Source of the DNA: GCA-2715965 sp047608975
Lineage (GTDB): Bacteria; Verrucomicrobiota; Verrucomicrobiia; Limisphaerales; JAYPXF01
DNA length: 64,000 nt
Direction of reading: 5' to 3'
Assembly (NCBI GenBank): GCA_047608975.1
Contig: JBLFYM010000005.1
Location: 23,733-87,732 of the forward strand
Below, one piece after another: positions 1-9,689 of this stretch. The notes below the pieces were generated by a model. It was not told the origin of the DNA, did no database searches, and saw only the letters and a program-made list of their open reading frames with translations. The position numbers were made by a program, and so were the translations under genes. The first letter of the stretch is position 1. Every line of letters begins with the position of its first letter.

Positions 1-44
1 TTTGGTGTTTGAAGCGGATGCGCTAGTTTCAGAACCTCACGGCA

Positions 45-2819
45 ATGGTAGCCCGCGTCACACTCGAAATTGCGTTGAAGCGCGAGTTTGACTACGCGAT
101 CCCCCGCGAGATTGAGGACCGCATCGAGATCGGGACGCGGGTCAGGGTGCCGTTTGGACATCGCGAGGTGTTCGGCGTAGTCACGGCGTTGGCTGAGCAG
201 ACCTCGCAGACCAACCTTCGTTACATCGTCCGGGCGGTGAGTGTGAAGTCGCTGATCACTCCGAAAGTTTTGGCGCTGGCCCGGTGGATTGCCGCCTATT
301 ATTGCTGCGCGCCGGAAACGGCTTTGAAGAGCGTTCTGCCCACGGCCGTTCGCACGAAGGAAAAGGGATTCAAGGAACAGCTCTACGTCCGATTGGTTCC
401 CGGTGAGGAACTCCCGAAGCTGACCAAGCGGCAGGCGGAGATCTACGCGGTGTTGGAAGAGCATCAGGAATTGCCCTTGGCCGGTCTGTGCAAGCTTGCC
501 GAGTGTACGGCGGAAACGGTTCGCCGATTGGAAGACAAGGGCGTGGTGGCGATTACGACCGAGATCAATGAACGGGATCCGTATGCCAACGAGGTCATCG
601 GTCATTCGAATCAGCTGCCACTCAATTCGGATCAGCTGATTGCGCTCAAACGGATCATCGCCGCGCTGGACAAACTGCACGAAGCGCCTCCACCGAGTCT
701 CGCAATTCAACCGGTGTTGGATGGTGAGGATTCAGAAGCAGAGGAACCGGAACCGGATCTGCTCTCGTTTGCTGCGGTTCCAGAAGAGAAAGAAGATCAG
801 CGCGAATCCCATCAGGTGGTTCTCACCGGGGTTGCTGAGCTGAAACTATCCGCCAGTGCCCGTCGCCATGCCCTCGCCGCCTGCCGTTTCTGGCACGGTG
901 AAAAGGCGGATTGTCATCTTGCCTGTGTGACCGAGCGGGGCATTGAACTCCTGATCGAACCGCGGACCTTGAAACTCGGGGGTAAGTCCAAACCGTATCC
1001 GCTCAAGGAAATCGTTGACAGCATCGCGTCCTACTCCGAGCACGAGATCAATGAGGCCATGGAGCGCAAGGGCGCTGTCTGGGGCCCGCCGAAGACGACG
1101 CTCATCGGAGAGGGCTCGGCGTTCATCGAGCTGTGGAATCAGACCCGTCTGGCAACGGCCGAGGAGTTCGTCTGGTTCCCCACTGAACCTGAAGGTGCGG
1201 TTGCGCGCGAACCCAAGTCAGAGACCGATGACAGCGGCGAGGTGAAACCTTTCGTGCTCTACGGCGTCACCGGGAGCGGTAAAACAGAGGTCTATCTGCA
1301 GGCCATCGCCCACTCACTCGCGCAGGGGCGCGGGGCCATTGTGCTGGTTCCGGAGATCTCGCTTACCCCCCAGACGGTCGAACGCTTCAAGGCCCGTTTC
1401 AGTCACGGTCCTCTGCGAACCTTGGTCGCGGTCTTGCACAGTCACCTTTCCGCCGGGGAACGCCATGACGAATGGCATAAGATCCGGCAGGGCCGCGCGC
1501 GGATTGTGATCGGTGCGCGCTCGGCGATCTTTGCTCCGGTCGAACCACTGGGCCTGATCGTCGTGGATGAAGAGCACGAGCAATCCTACAAACAGGAGGA
1601 GGCCCCGCGCTACAATGCCCGCGATGTCGCCGTGGTTCGTGCGAAACGCGAGAACGCGGTCGTGGTGCTGGGCTCGGCCACGCCTTCGATGGAGAGTCAC
1701 TACAATGTCACGCGCGACCGGTACGATCTGCTGACCCTGCCCATTCGCGCTGACGATAAACGCATGCCGCACGTGCGGGTGATCGACATGCGCTCCGAAA
1801 ACCGGAATGGCAAAGGGCCACCGATTCTGTCGCCACCGTTGAAGGAGGCCATCACCCAGCGACTGGAAAAATCCGAACAGACGATCCTGTTCCTGAATCG
1901 CCGCGGCTATTCCACCTCGTTGCAGTGCCCGGAATGTGGCTATGTGGCGGAATGCCCGAACTGCAGCCTGTCGCTCACCTATCATCGGCGCGATGGCAAG
2001 CTCGCCTGTCACGTCTGCGGGCATGAGGAACGTGCTCCCTCTGTCTGTCCGGAACCCAAGTGTGGCAATGCCTCCATCCGCTACGCCGGACTGGGGACCG
2101 AACGGGTCGAAGAGACCCTGTCAAAACTGTTTCCTCACGCCCGCGTCCAGCGCATGGATTCCGACCTCATGAAGCGGAAAGACGACTACCGCAAGGCGCT
2201 GAACAATTTCAAGGCCGGCAAGACCGACATCCTGATCGGCACGCAGATGATTGCGAAAGGGCTGCACTTCGAGAACGTAACCTTGGTGGGTGTGATTCAC
2301 GCGGACCTGGGTCTGCACATTGCCGATTTCAGGGCCGGGGAGCGCACGTTTCAATTGCTCACGCAGGTGGCGGGCCGGGCCGGGCGCGGCGATGTGGAGG
2401 GTGAAGTTTTTGTGCAATCCTTCACGCCTTTCCATCCCGCGATCCAGTATGCGCGTCGGCATGACTTCAATGGCTTCTTTGACCAGGAGATTGAGTTTCG
2501 TGAACAGCTCAAATACCCGCCGCTGTCCCGCGTGGCGATGTTGACTCTGCGCGGCCGGAATGAGGAGAAGGTCAAGTTCACCGCCGAACATCTTCGGCGT
2601 GAGCTCGAAAAGATGCAGAGCGGTTTTCCGGACATGGTGATTGCCGGACCGGCTCCGGCTCCCTTGGTCCGGGCGGAAACTTACTATCGATATCAGATCA
2701 TGATCCGTCTCGGCCAGATGAGCCGGTTCAGTCGGGAGTTTGCGGTGGTGCTCGACTCGTTTGGAATCCCGGATGAGATCAAACTGACCGTGGATATTGA
2801 CCCGGTGAATCTGATGTAG
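45..2819 (+). CDS. priA: Primosomal replication restart helicase PriA with a large insertion
   Basis: PriA is a 3'-5' superfamily 2 helicase that reloads the replisome at stalled forks. Visible parts are the N-terminal 3'-DNA-binding domain (about 1-105), a winged-helix region (about 130-175), Walker A GVTGSGKT (407-414), the DEEH box, and paired zinc-binding cysteines (CPECGYVAECPNC, then CHVCG). At 924 residues it is about 190 longer than E. coli PriA (732). The surplus lies between the DQ of the Q-motif region (about residue 196) and Walker A, normally about 30 residues apart. The insert starts with a Glu/Pro/Asp-rich stretch and continues as a folded-looking segment I do not recognise. 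The identification is firm; the role of the insert is unknown. Confidence 0.96.
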   Translation: MVARVTLEIALKREFDYAIPREIEDRIEIGTRVRVPFGHREVFGVVTALAEQTSQTNLRYIVRAVSVKSLITPKVLALARWIAAYYCCAPETALKSVLPTAVRTKEKGFKEQLYVRLVPGEELPKLTKRQAEIYAVLEEHQELPLAGLCKLAECTAETVRRLEDKGVVAITTEINERDPYANEVIGHSNQLPLNSDQLIALKRIIAALDKLHEAPPPSLAIQPVLDGEDSEAEEPEPDLLSFAAVPEEKEDQRESHQVVLTGVAELKLSASARRHALAACRFWHGEKADCHLACVTERGIELLIEPRTLKLGGKSKPYPLKEIVDSIASYSEHEINEAMERKGAVWGPPKTTLIGEGSAFIELWNQTRLATAEEFVWFPTEPEGAVAREPKSETDDSGEVKPFVLYGVTGSGKTEVYLQAIAHSLAQGRGAIVLVPEISLTPQTVERFKARFSHGPLRTLVAVLHSHLSAGERHDEWHKIRQGRARIVIGARSAIFAPVEPLGLIVVDEEHEQSYKQEEAPRYNARDVAVVRAKRENAVVVLGSATPSMESHYNVTRDRYDLLTLPIRADDKRMPHVRVIDMRSENRNGKGPPILSPPLKEAITQRLEKSEQTILFLNRRGYSTSLQCPECGYVAECPNCSLSLTYHRRDGKLACHVCGHEERAPSVCPEPKCGNASIRYAGLGTERVEETLSKLFPHARVQRMDSDLMKRKDDYRKALNNFKAGKTDILIGTQMIAKGLHFENVTLVGVIHADLGLHIADFRAGERTFQLLTQVAGRAGRGDVEGEVFVQSFTPFHPAIQYARRHDFNGFFDQEIEFREQLKYPPLSRVAMLTLRGRNEEKVKFTAEHLRRELEKMQSGFPDMVIAGPAPAPLVRAETYYRYQIMIRLGQMSRFSREFAVVLDSFGIPDEIKLTVDIDPVNLM

Positions 2820-2975
2820 CACGGTCGTGGACTAGCCAGACCATTGGACAATAGAAGGCAATCCGAAGCATTCACGGGCTGAGCCCAGAGAGTTCGGATT
2901 GTCTCCAGGTGATCCCTCCTGATCAGACTCATCTGACGTTGCGTCCCACGTCGGCTCCCGTTAATACATCCGGCG

Positions 2976-3932
2976 ATGTCCGACGTCCCCGACAATTCCG
3001 GTCCCAGCGCGAACGGGCTGGCGGTGTGCCTGCGTGATGTCACGAAGTCTTTTGGCAAGCACGAGGCGGTGAAGGACCTCTCACTCGAGGTGCCGCGTGG
3101 TTCCATCTACGGGTTTATCGGACCCAACGGTTCGGGCAAGACGACGACGATCCGGATGATTCTCCACATCTTTCATCCGGACGAGGGTGAGGTTGAAGTG
3201 CTGGGCCAACGCACGACGCGCGCGTCCAATGACCGGGTGGGTTATCTGCCCGAGGAACGGGGGCTCTACCGCAAACAGAAGGTACACCGCGTGCTGGAGT
3301 ATTTGGGCGCGCTCAAGGGCATGTCCCGCCGGGATGCAAAAGCAGCGATCAAAGTCTGGCTGGAACGGATGGGGTTGAGCGAGTGGGCGAACAAGAAGGT
3401 CGAGGCGCTATCGAAGGGGATGGCGCAGAAAATTCAGTTTATCTCCTCCGTGATGGCAAATCCTGAACTGTTGATTCTGGACGAACCGTTTTCGGGTCTG
3501 GATCCGGTGAATCTGGAGGTGATTCGGGAGGCGATTCTTGAGCTCCGCCAGCAGGGCACGACGATCATCTTTTCAACGCACGACATGGCCATGGCGGAGA
3601 AGATGTGCGACTCGATTTTCATGATTTACAAGGGGCGCAAGGTTCTGGACGGTACGCTGGAGGCGATTCAATCAGCGCACGGTGCGGACCGCTATCGTTT
3701 GGGCGCGACTGGCGATCTTGGTTTTTTGCAGGAGTTGGATGGCGTGTCCGATCTCTGTGAAATCGACGGTTTTCAGGAGCTTCACTACACCGGCGGCGCG
3801 CAGGCCCTGCTGAAGGCCACGATTGCCCGGGCCGAGGTGACTCACTTCGAGATCGCCAAACCCTCCCTGCACGACATCTTCGTGCGCATCGCAAGTCCCG
3901 AAACCGAGGAAGTATCCCATGGAAAAGATTAA
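2976..3932 (+). CDS. ABC transporter ATP-binding protein (NatA/DUF4162-like)
   Basis: Cytoplasmic ATPase subunit of an ABC-2 type exporter. Walker A GPNGSGKT is at residues 49-56, the signature is the variant LSKGMAQKIQ, and Walker B LLILDEP is at 165-171, followed by the D-loop and the H-switch (STHD). After the nucleotide-binding domain a C-terminal tail of about 80 residues resembles the DUF4162 extension of NatA-type ATPases. It overlaps the next gene, its permease, by 14 bases, which indicates translational coupling. The substrate cannot be read from sequence; NatAB-type sodium export or drug/lipid export are possible. Confidence 0.93.
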   Translation: MSDVPDNSGPSANGLAVCLRDVTKSFGKHEAVKDLSLEVPRGSIYGFIGPNGSGKTTTIRMILHIFHPDEGEVEVLGQRTTRASNDRVGYLPEERGLYRKQKVHRVLEYLGALKGMSRRDAKAAIKVWLERMGLSEWANKKVEALSKGMAQKIQFISSVMANPELLILDEPFSGLDPVNLEVIREAILELRQQGTTIIFSTHDMAMAEKMCDSIFMIYKGRKVLDGTLEAIQSAHGADRYRLGATGDLGFLQELDGVSDLCEIDGFQELHYTGGAQALLKATIARAEVTHFEIAKPSLHDIFVRIASPETEEVSHGKD

Positions 3933-5235
3933 ACGCGTTGCGGTGGCCGAATACCTGAATGCCGTGCGCAGCAAGGCGTTCGTGCTGAGCGTGGTGATGG
4001 CCCCGCTCATCATGGCCTTCAGCATCGGAATTCAGATCATGGCGGAGAAGAAAGTCGACCGTTCACCGCGGAAATTTGCCGTGGTCGATCGCAGCGGGCA
4101 GCTCTTCGACTCCGTGGTGCGCGCCGCTGAAAACCGGAACAAGTCATTGGATGCGCCGATGGGAAAGATCGGGAAAATCGTGGGACCCAAGGCTCCGTTC
4201 GTTCCCTCGTTGGTCGAGAGTGATGACGATCATGAAGCACTGATTCTGAACCTTTCCAGCCAGGTTCGCCGCAAGGAGATCTTCGCGTTTGTCGTGATCG
4301 GCAAGGACGTGATGCTTACCGAAGGAAAGGGAGAGCGAGGGATTCGCTACTTTTCACAAACGCCGACCTATCGCGAGCTGCCGTCCTGGATAGAACGCAC
4401 GCTAAACACTGAGGTGCGGCGCGGGCGAATCAATGAGGCGGGTCTCGATGCGGCGCAGATCAACCGGCTGAGTCGGCAGGTGCAGATGGAGAAGTTGGGG
4501 CTCTCCAAGAAGAGCAGCACGGGCAAGGTGGAAAAGGCCAGGAAGGACAATCAAATTGCGAACCTGCTGGTTCCGGTTGTGGCGATGGTAATGATGTTTG
4601 TGATTGTGATGACCAGCGCGCCGATGCTGATGAACACGGTGTTGGAGGAGAAGATGAACAAGGTGTCCGAAGTCCTGATCGCCTCGGTCACGCCGTTTCA
4701 GCTGATGTTTGGCAAGCTCGTGGGATGTGTCCTGGTCGCCATGACGCTTTCGTTGCTGTACATCGGTTCACTGGCGGCGGCGCTGACGTATTTCGGCGTG
4801 CTGAGCCTGATTCCGATCCCGCTGATCATCTGGTTCTTCGTGTTTCAGATTCTAGCACTGTTCATCTTCGGGTCCATGTTCCTGGCGATAGGCTCGGCCT
4901 GTAACGAGATTAGGGACGCCCAAAGCCTGATGATGCCGGCGATGATGCTGGTGATGGTTCCGATGTTGACCTGGATGCCGATTCTCAAAGCGCCGAACTC
5001 CCCGTTTTCGCAGACCATGTCTCTGATCCCGCCGTTCACGCCGATGCTGATGACGATGCGTCTGGCGTCACCGCCCGGGCCGGCGGTTTGGGAATTGGTT
5101 CTGGGTTTCGTGCTTACCGGACTCTTCATGTTCGCCTGCGTATGGGCGGCCGCGCGAATCTTCCGCATCGGGCTGCTGGCGCAGGGCCAGTCGCCGAGTT
5201 TCGCGAAGTTGATCAGTTGGCTCTGGTCAAAGTAG
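3919..5235 (+). CDS. ABC-2 type permease (NatB-like)
   Basis: Membrane partner of the ATPase directly upstream. One transmembrane helix near residues 18-38 is followed by a long hydrophilic, probably extracytoplasmic, segment (about 45-210) and then about five hydrophobic helices in the C-terminal half, the topology of NatB/YhaP-type ABC-2 permeases. The motif EEKMNKVSEVLIASVTPFQL, just after the first C-terminal helix, is the typical ABC-2 coupling region. The start ATG lies inside the end of the ATPase gene. Substrate unknown. Confidence 0.92.
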   Translation: MEKIKRVAVAEYLNAVRSKAFVLSVVMAPLIMAFSIGIQIMAEKKVDRSPRKFAVVDRSGQLFDSVVRAAENRNKSLDAPMGKIGKIVGPKAPFVPSLVESDDDHEALILNLSSQVRRKEIFAFVVIGKDVMLTEGKGERGIRYFSQTPTYRELPSWIERTLNTEVRRGRINEAGLDAAQINRLSRQVQMEKLGLSKKSSTGKVEKARKDNQIANLLVPVVAMVMMFVIVMTSAPMLMNTVLEEKMNKVSEVLIASVTPFQLMFGKLVGCVLVAMTLSLLYIGSLAAALTYFGVLSLIPIPLIIWFFVFQILALFIFGSMFLAIGSACNEIRDAQSLMMPAMMLVMVPMLTWMPILKAPNSPFSQTMSLIPPFTPMLMTMRLASPPGPAVWELVLGFVLTGLFMFACVWAAARIFRIGLLAQGQSPSFAKLISWLWSK

Positions 5236-5354
5236 CGGAAAATCGCTCTCGCGAAGGTATGTCAGGCATTCCCGGAGGGCTTTTTGGGGTAAAGTGGGGC
5301 TTGGATTGCAGCAGGCGCTGACCTAAATTGCCGTGTCCTTCGAAAAAAGCACAC

Positions 5355-6818
5355 ATGAACGCCAACGGCATACTTCGACAGCATTGGTTACACGTCGCAG
5401 TTCATTTCGTACTGGATGCCCTGATTTTCATCGCCGCGTTCATCGCCGGAACCCAGCTCGTTATTCCCAGTGATGATGTCCAGATGCGGCTGGTTTCCTA
5501 CCTCCCGGGAATCCTTCTTGGGAGCATGGCGTTTTCGAGTCTGGTCTACATTTGTGGTCTTTATTCGCCCCTCAGCTACAAGCAGAAGGTCACGGCTCGG
5601 GCGGTAATTCTGGGAGGTTGCGTGACGCTGACGGCGCTGGTGATGTGGGCGCTCTTCTATGTGAACGCGTCCACGAAGATCGGTCGCGGGGTCATCGCCT
5701 GGTCGTTTCCGATCGCCTATTTCACCGTCCTGTTGCACCACGGCTTCCTTCTCCGGGCGCTTCGAGATCACAAGGAGCGGGTTGCGGTCATCATGACCTG
5801 CACATTCGACGAACTGGAGGCACGCTTTTTCCAGTCGCTTGGTACGGAGAACATGGAGCTGGTGGGCCTGATTCACTACGACCAATACAAGCCGGTCGGC
5901 GAGATGCGCGTGCTGGGGAAGGTCAGCGATCTGCAGGTCATTGTGAAACGGGAGGGAATCCAGCGGGTTCTGTGCACCAACAAGAGCATCAGCGATCCGG
6001 CCATGTGCAAGGCCTTCTGCGAGCTGCGATATTCGGGTGTGCAGGTGATGCCGTTGGTAAGTCTGTTCGAGGAGGTTCATCAGTTGGTGCCGCTCGAACT
6101 GATCACGCCCGAGTGGTTGCTCACGGCGAGCGGCCAGCCGCACATGCTTTACATCAATAAGATCAAGCGCGGCTTTGATATTCTGATTTCACTCACTCTG
6201 CTGGTGCTGACGGCTCCGGTGGTTGCCCTGGCAATGTTGTTAGTCAAGCTCACCTCCCGTGGTCCGATCATTTATCGTCAGGTCCGCGCTGGCCGCTTCG
6301 CTCAACCGTTCAACGTAATCAAGATACGTTCGATGCGCATGGACGCCGAGAAGCATGGAGCCGTGTGGTCGGTGCAGGGCAAGGATCCGCGGACCACCTC
6401 GATTGGAAATATTATCCGGAAGTACCGCATTGATGAGTTGCCTCAGCTGATCAACATCCTCAAGGGTGAGATGTCGTTTGTCGGACCGCGCCCCGAACGT
6501 CCGGTTTTTGTGGAAGAGCTGGCCCAGCAGGTGCCGTTCTATCAGGAACGCCTCATGGTGCAGCCCGGCCTGACCGGCTGGGCGCAGGTGAACTATCCCT
6601 ACGGTTCTTCCGTGGAAGATGCGAAATGGAAGCTGGAGTATGACCTCTACTACATGAAGCACATGAGTCTCTTCCTCGACCTGTTCATTATCTTGGACAC
6701 GGTGCGAATCGTGGTCCGCGGGGGGATGTCAGCGGAAGGTCGCGACAAGCTTCCGCGCTACGACGCCATCTGGGTTTTCCGCGTGTTCAACAACAAGGAT
6801 CAGGAACACTCTTCTTAG
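5355..6818 (+). CDS. Polyprenyl-phosphate sugar-1-phosphate transferase (WcaJ-like)
   Basis: Initiating membrane glycosyltransferase that moves a hexose-1-phosphate from a nucleotide sugar to undecaprenyl phosphate, the first step of exopolysaccharide or O-unit synthesis. The N-terminal half has about four transmembrane helices and a Rossmann-like segment. The C-terminal catalytic domain begins at KRGFDILISL after one more helix and holds the family motifs KIRSMRMDAE, RKYRIDELPQL and GEMSFVGPRPERP. An upstream TTG at 5328 is in frame, but the ATG at 5355 gives a normal N-terminus. No other polysaccharide gene is adjacent; a decayed export gene lies near 32 kb. Confidence 0.93.
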   Translation: MNANGILRQHWLHVAVHFVLDALIFIAAFIAGTQLVIPSDDVQMRLVSYLPGILLGSMAFSSLVYICGLYSPLSYKQKVTARAVILGGCVTLTALVMWALFYVNASTKIGRGVIAWSFPIAYFTVLLHHGFLLRALRDHKERVAVIMTCTFDELEARFFQSLGTENMELVGLIHYDQYKPVGEMRVLGKVSDLQVIVKREGIQRVLCTNKSISDPAMCKAFCELRYSGVQVMPLVSLFEEVHQLVPLELITPEWLLTASGQPHMLYINKIKRGFDILISLTLLVLTAPVVALAMLLVKLTSRGPIIYRQVRAGRFAQPFNVIKIRSMRMDAEKHGAVWSVQGKDPRTTSIGNIIRKYRIDELPQLINILKGEMSFVGPRPERPVFVEELAQQVPFYQERLMVQPGLTGWAQVNYPYGSSVEDAKWKLEYDLYYMKHMSLFLDLFIILDTVRIVVRGGMSAEGRDKLPRYDAIWVFRVFNNKDQEHSS

Positions 6819-6870
6819 TCGGTTGTCAGATTTTGTGCGGTGACGCCTCAACGCCCACCTAAAAACACCC

Positions 6871-7644
6871 ATGCTCAGCCGGCGCGACTTTATTGCCAAA
6901 ACCACTTCTGCGACCGCTGTTGGTGCCATCCCGTGGGCATCCCGCGCTGAGAATAGTAGCGACGAAACCGGCTACAACTACCGCCAGCTCAGGCTGCCGA
7001 ATGGCAGCCGCCTCGTTTTTCTGGGCGACTCGATCACTGATATGAAGTGGGGCCGCAACGAGCGGGATCGAAATCATTACCTCGGTCACAGTTACGTCTA
7101 TCTGATTGCCTCACGCCTCGGGACCGATCTGCCCGAAGCCAAATTGGAATTCTTCAATCGCGGCATCAGCGGCAACAAAGTGGGTGATCTTAAAAAGCGT
7201 TGGCAGAAGGACGCCGTCGACATGCAACCGGATCTGCTGAGCATTCTCATCGGCGTGAATGATATCAGCAAAGGGCGCGGCAAACCGGTTGCGCTGGAAC
7301 AATGGGAGGCGGATTACCGCCACATTCTTGATCAGAGCACGAAGGCGAACGACAACCTGCGCCTCGTCTTGCTCGACCCTTTCGTGCTGCGTTGCGGACG
7401 CCTGAAAGCGGACGCGCCGTGGAAAGAATGGCGCGGGGAATGTGACAAGATGCGTCAGATCGTTGCGAACCTGGCTAGAGACTATCGCGCCGTTCACGTG
7501 AAGACGCAGGACGTCTTCGATCAGGCTGCTGAAAAAGTCAGTCCAGAGCATTGGATCTGGGATGGTGTTCATCCCTTACCGCAAGGCCACGAGTTGATCG
7601 CCCGTGAATGGCTCCGGCAGGTCAGCGCTCGTTGGCATGGTTGA
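6871..7644 (+). CDS. Secreted SGNH/GDSL-family hydrolase
   Basis: Probable extracytoplasmic esterase, for example a carbohydrate acetylesterase. The N-terminus carries a twin-arginine-like signal (SRRDFI, residues 3-8) followed by a hydrophobic Ala-rich stretch. Block I is FLGDSITD with the nucleophilic Ser, block III is GVNDISKG, and the catalytic Asp-His pair is in DGVHPLPQGH near the C-terminus. The sulfatase gene starts 57 bases downstream on the same strand, so the two may act together on decorated polysaccharides; that functional link is inference. Confidence 0.9.
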   Translation: MLSRRDFIAKTTSATAVGAIPWASRAENSSDETGYNYRQLRLPNGSRLVFLGDSITDMKWGRNERDRNHYLGHSYVYLIASRLGTDLPEAKLEFFNRGISGNKVGDLKKRWQKDAVDMQPDLLSILIGVNDISKGRGKPVALEQWEADYRHILDQSTKANDNLRLVLLDPFVLRCGRLKADAPWKEWRGECDKMRQIVANLARDYRAVHVKTQDVFDQAAEKVSPEHWIWDGVHPLPQGHELIAREWLRQVSARWHG

Positions 7645-7700
7645 GATCGCTCGGATCTCAATCGGATTGAGATTTGGGGATTCCTAGGCACAATCCGGCC

Positions 7701-9503
7701 ATGCTCCGCATCTTACTGCTCTCACTCTTCGTTGTGACATTCGCGAGCGCTGCCGCCGCGAAACCGAATATCCTCTTTGTGCTCATCGACGACATGGGTG
7801 CGCGCGATCTGGGGTGCTACGGCAGCAAGTTTTACCGGACGCCGAACATCGATCGGCTGGCGCAGCAGGGTATGAAGTTCACCCACGGATACGCGGCCTG
7901 CTCCGTCTGCTCACCGTCCCGGGCCGCGATCATGACGGGAAAATTTCCGGCACGTCTTCATCTGACGGACTGGCTGCCCGGACGCACCGACCGTCCGGAT
8001 CAGCCACTGGCACGACCGGTGATTCGTCAACAATTGCCATTGGAGGAGACAACCCTTGCGGAAGCGCTGAAAGAGGAGGGATACACGACGGGACACATCG
8101 GGAAGTGGCATCTGGGGGACAAAGGCTTTCTGCCGGAGGATCAAGGCTTTGACGTGAACATTGCCGGCACAAAGTGGGGGTATCCGTTTGGCTGGTTTCC
8201 TCCCTATGAACGCAAACTGCGAAACGGCGACACGCTTAAGATTCCTGATTTGGATAACGTTGCGGAAGGAACCTATCTGACTGACGCGCTGAACGATGCC
8301 GCCGTGAGGTTCATTGAGTACAATCATGACAAACCCTTCTTCCTCCACCTTTCGCACTACACCGTCCATATCCCACTCGATGCCCCCAAGGACCTGATCG
8401 CGAGGTATCCGACTCTGACCGATCAGCGGGGCAAACAGACCAACGCGGTTTATGCGGCGATGATCGAATCGCTGGATACCGGGTTGGGTCGGGTGTTTGC
8501 GAAGCTTGAGGAAATGAAGATCGCCGACAATACGATCGTGGTTTTCACTTCGGACAACGGCGGGCTCTGCACCTTGGAAGGTCGGAATACTCCGGCGACC
8601 TACAATGCTCCATTTCGGGAGGGCAAAGGGTTCATCTACGAGGGCGGATTACGAGTGCCATACATCGTGAAATGGCCGGGTAAAACCAAGAGCGGAAGTG
8701 TGAGCGAGGTGCCGGTCTGCGGAATCGATTTCTTTCCCACGTTGCTAAAGGCGGCCGGGGTCAAGAGTTCTGCAAAAGTGGATGGCACGGATCTGACCCC
8801 TGTGCTGGACGGCTCGAAGAAGGGCCTGAATCGGCGGCTTTACTGGCACTACCCGCATTACAGCAATCAGGGCGGCAAACCGGCCGGTGCGTTGCGACAG
8901 GGAAAGTGGAAGCTGATTCAGAACTACGAGGATGGCCGGCTCGAACTCTACGATGTCTCGAAGGGGCGCGAGGGGCGCAACGTAGTTGGGAGCGAAGCCG
9001 TCGTCGCCCGTTCGATGATGAATGCTTTGGAGGCGATGCATCGGGAAACCGGAGCGCAGATGATGTTGCCATACGAAGATTACCTGCCGAATGCGCAGCA
9101 GAACAACGGGCCGATTCTCCTCGCCGCCAGAACGGCAAATATTCATGGAACAATGCTCCGCTACGAACCCATGCCGCACAAAAACACCGTGGGTTATTGG
9201 GTGAACGAATCAGATCGCGTGAGCTGGAACTTCACCATCCAACGCCCCGGCACCTACGAGGTGATCGCCACGCAAGGATGCGGCCCGGGGCAGGGCGGCA
9301 GTCAGGTGGAGTTCGCGGTGGGCGATGAGAAGCTGATGATGACAGTGGAGGACACCGGGCACTTTCAAAACTTCGTCGAACGAAACATCGGTCGCATCAA
9401 ACTGAAGACTGCGGGACGTCACACCTTGATGGTTTCGCCACGTAAGAAGGCCAAGAATGCGGTGATGGATCTGCGGCGCGTGCTCATGCGGCCGGTGAAG
9501 TGA
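7701..9503 (+). CDS. Secreted Cys-type sulfatase
   Basis: Arylsulfatase-superfamily enzyme (alkaline phosphatase fold) that hydrolyses sulfate esters, probably in the periplasm or outside the cell. After a signal peptide (hydrophobic 3-18, Ala-rich cleavage site) come the metal-binding LIDDMG and the formylglycine signature CSPSR followed by AAIMTGKFPAR, then GHIGKWHLG and FTSDNGG. The cysteine must be converted to formylglycine by a maturase not in this window. A tail of about 130 residues beyond the sulfatase core looks like a beta-sandwich add-on. A TTG at 7674 is in frame, but the ATG at 7701 begins the signal peptide. Confidence 0.94.
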   Translation: MLRILLLSLFVVTFASAAAAKPNILFVLIDDMGARDLGCYGSKFYRTPNIDRLAQQGMKFTHGYAACSVCSPSRAAIMTGKFPARLHLTDWLPGRTDRPDQPLARPVIRQQLPLEETTLAEALKEEGYTTGHIGKWHLGDKGFLPEDQGFDVNIAGTKWGYPFGWFPPYERKLRNGDTLKIPDLDNVAEGTYLTDALNDAAVRFIEYNHDKPFFLHLSHYTVHIPLDAPKDLIARYPTLTDQRGKQTNAVYAAMIESLDTGLGRVFAKLEEMKIADNTIVVFTSDNGGLCTLEGRNTPATYNAPFREGKGFIYEGGLRVPYIVKWPGKTKSGSVSEVPVCGIDFFPTLLKAAGVKSSAKVDGTDLTPVLDGSKKGLNRRLYWHYPHYSNQGGKPAGALRQGKWKLIQNYEDGRLELYDVSKGREGRNVVGSEAVVARSMMNALEAMHRETGAQMMLPYEDYLPNAQQNNGPILLAARTANIHGTMLRYEPMPHKNTVGYWVNESDRVSWNFTIQRPGTYEVIATQGCGPGQGGSQVEFAVGDEKLMMTVEDTGHFQNFVERNIGRIKLKTAGRHTLMVSPRKKAKNAVMDLRRVLMRPVK

Positions 9504-9558
9504 TCCCTCGGCTAAGGGCTCGTTACGAAATAAGAGCTACAGTTCTCAAACGGAACGG

Positions 9559-9607
9559 GACAAACGAATGAAGAATGAGCCCATTCGCTTGCCCACATTC
9601 GTTTGTC
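9559..9607. repeat. Perfect 12-bp inverted repeat between convergent genes
   Basis: GACAAACGAATG (9559-9570) and CATTCGTTTGTC (9596-9607) are exact reverse complements 25 bases apart, in the gap between the sulfatase (plus) and hscB (minus). The spacer holds a further CCATTCG. It could be a bidirectional terminator, although no T-run follows, or a small repeat unit. Confidence 0.6.
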
Positions 9608-9689
9608 ATTGCCGTCCAACAGGTGTTCTGAACTCGATGATTGCGGGGAATACTGTTCACGGGTGTTTCGTTACAGCCCCTAAGCGTGC

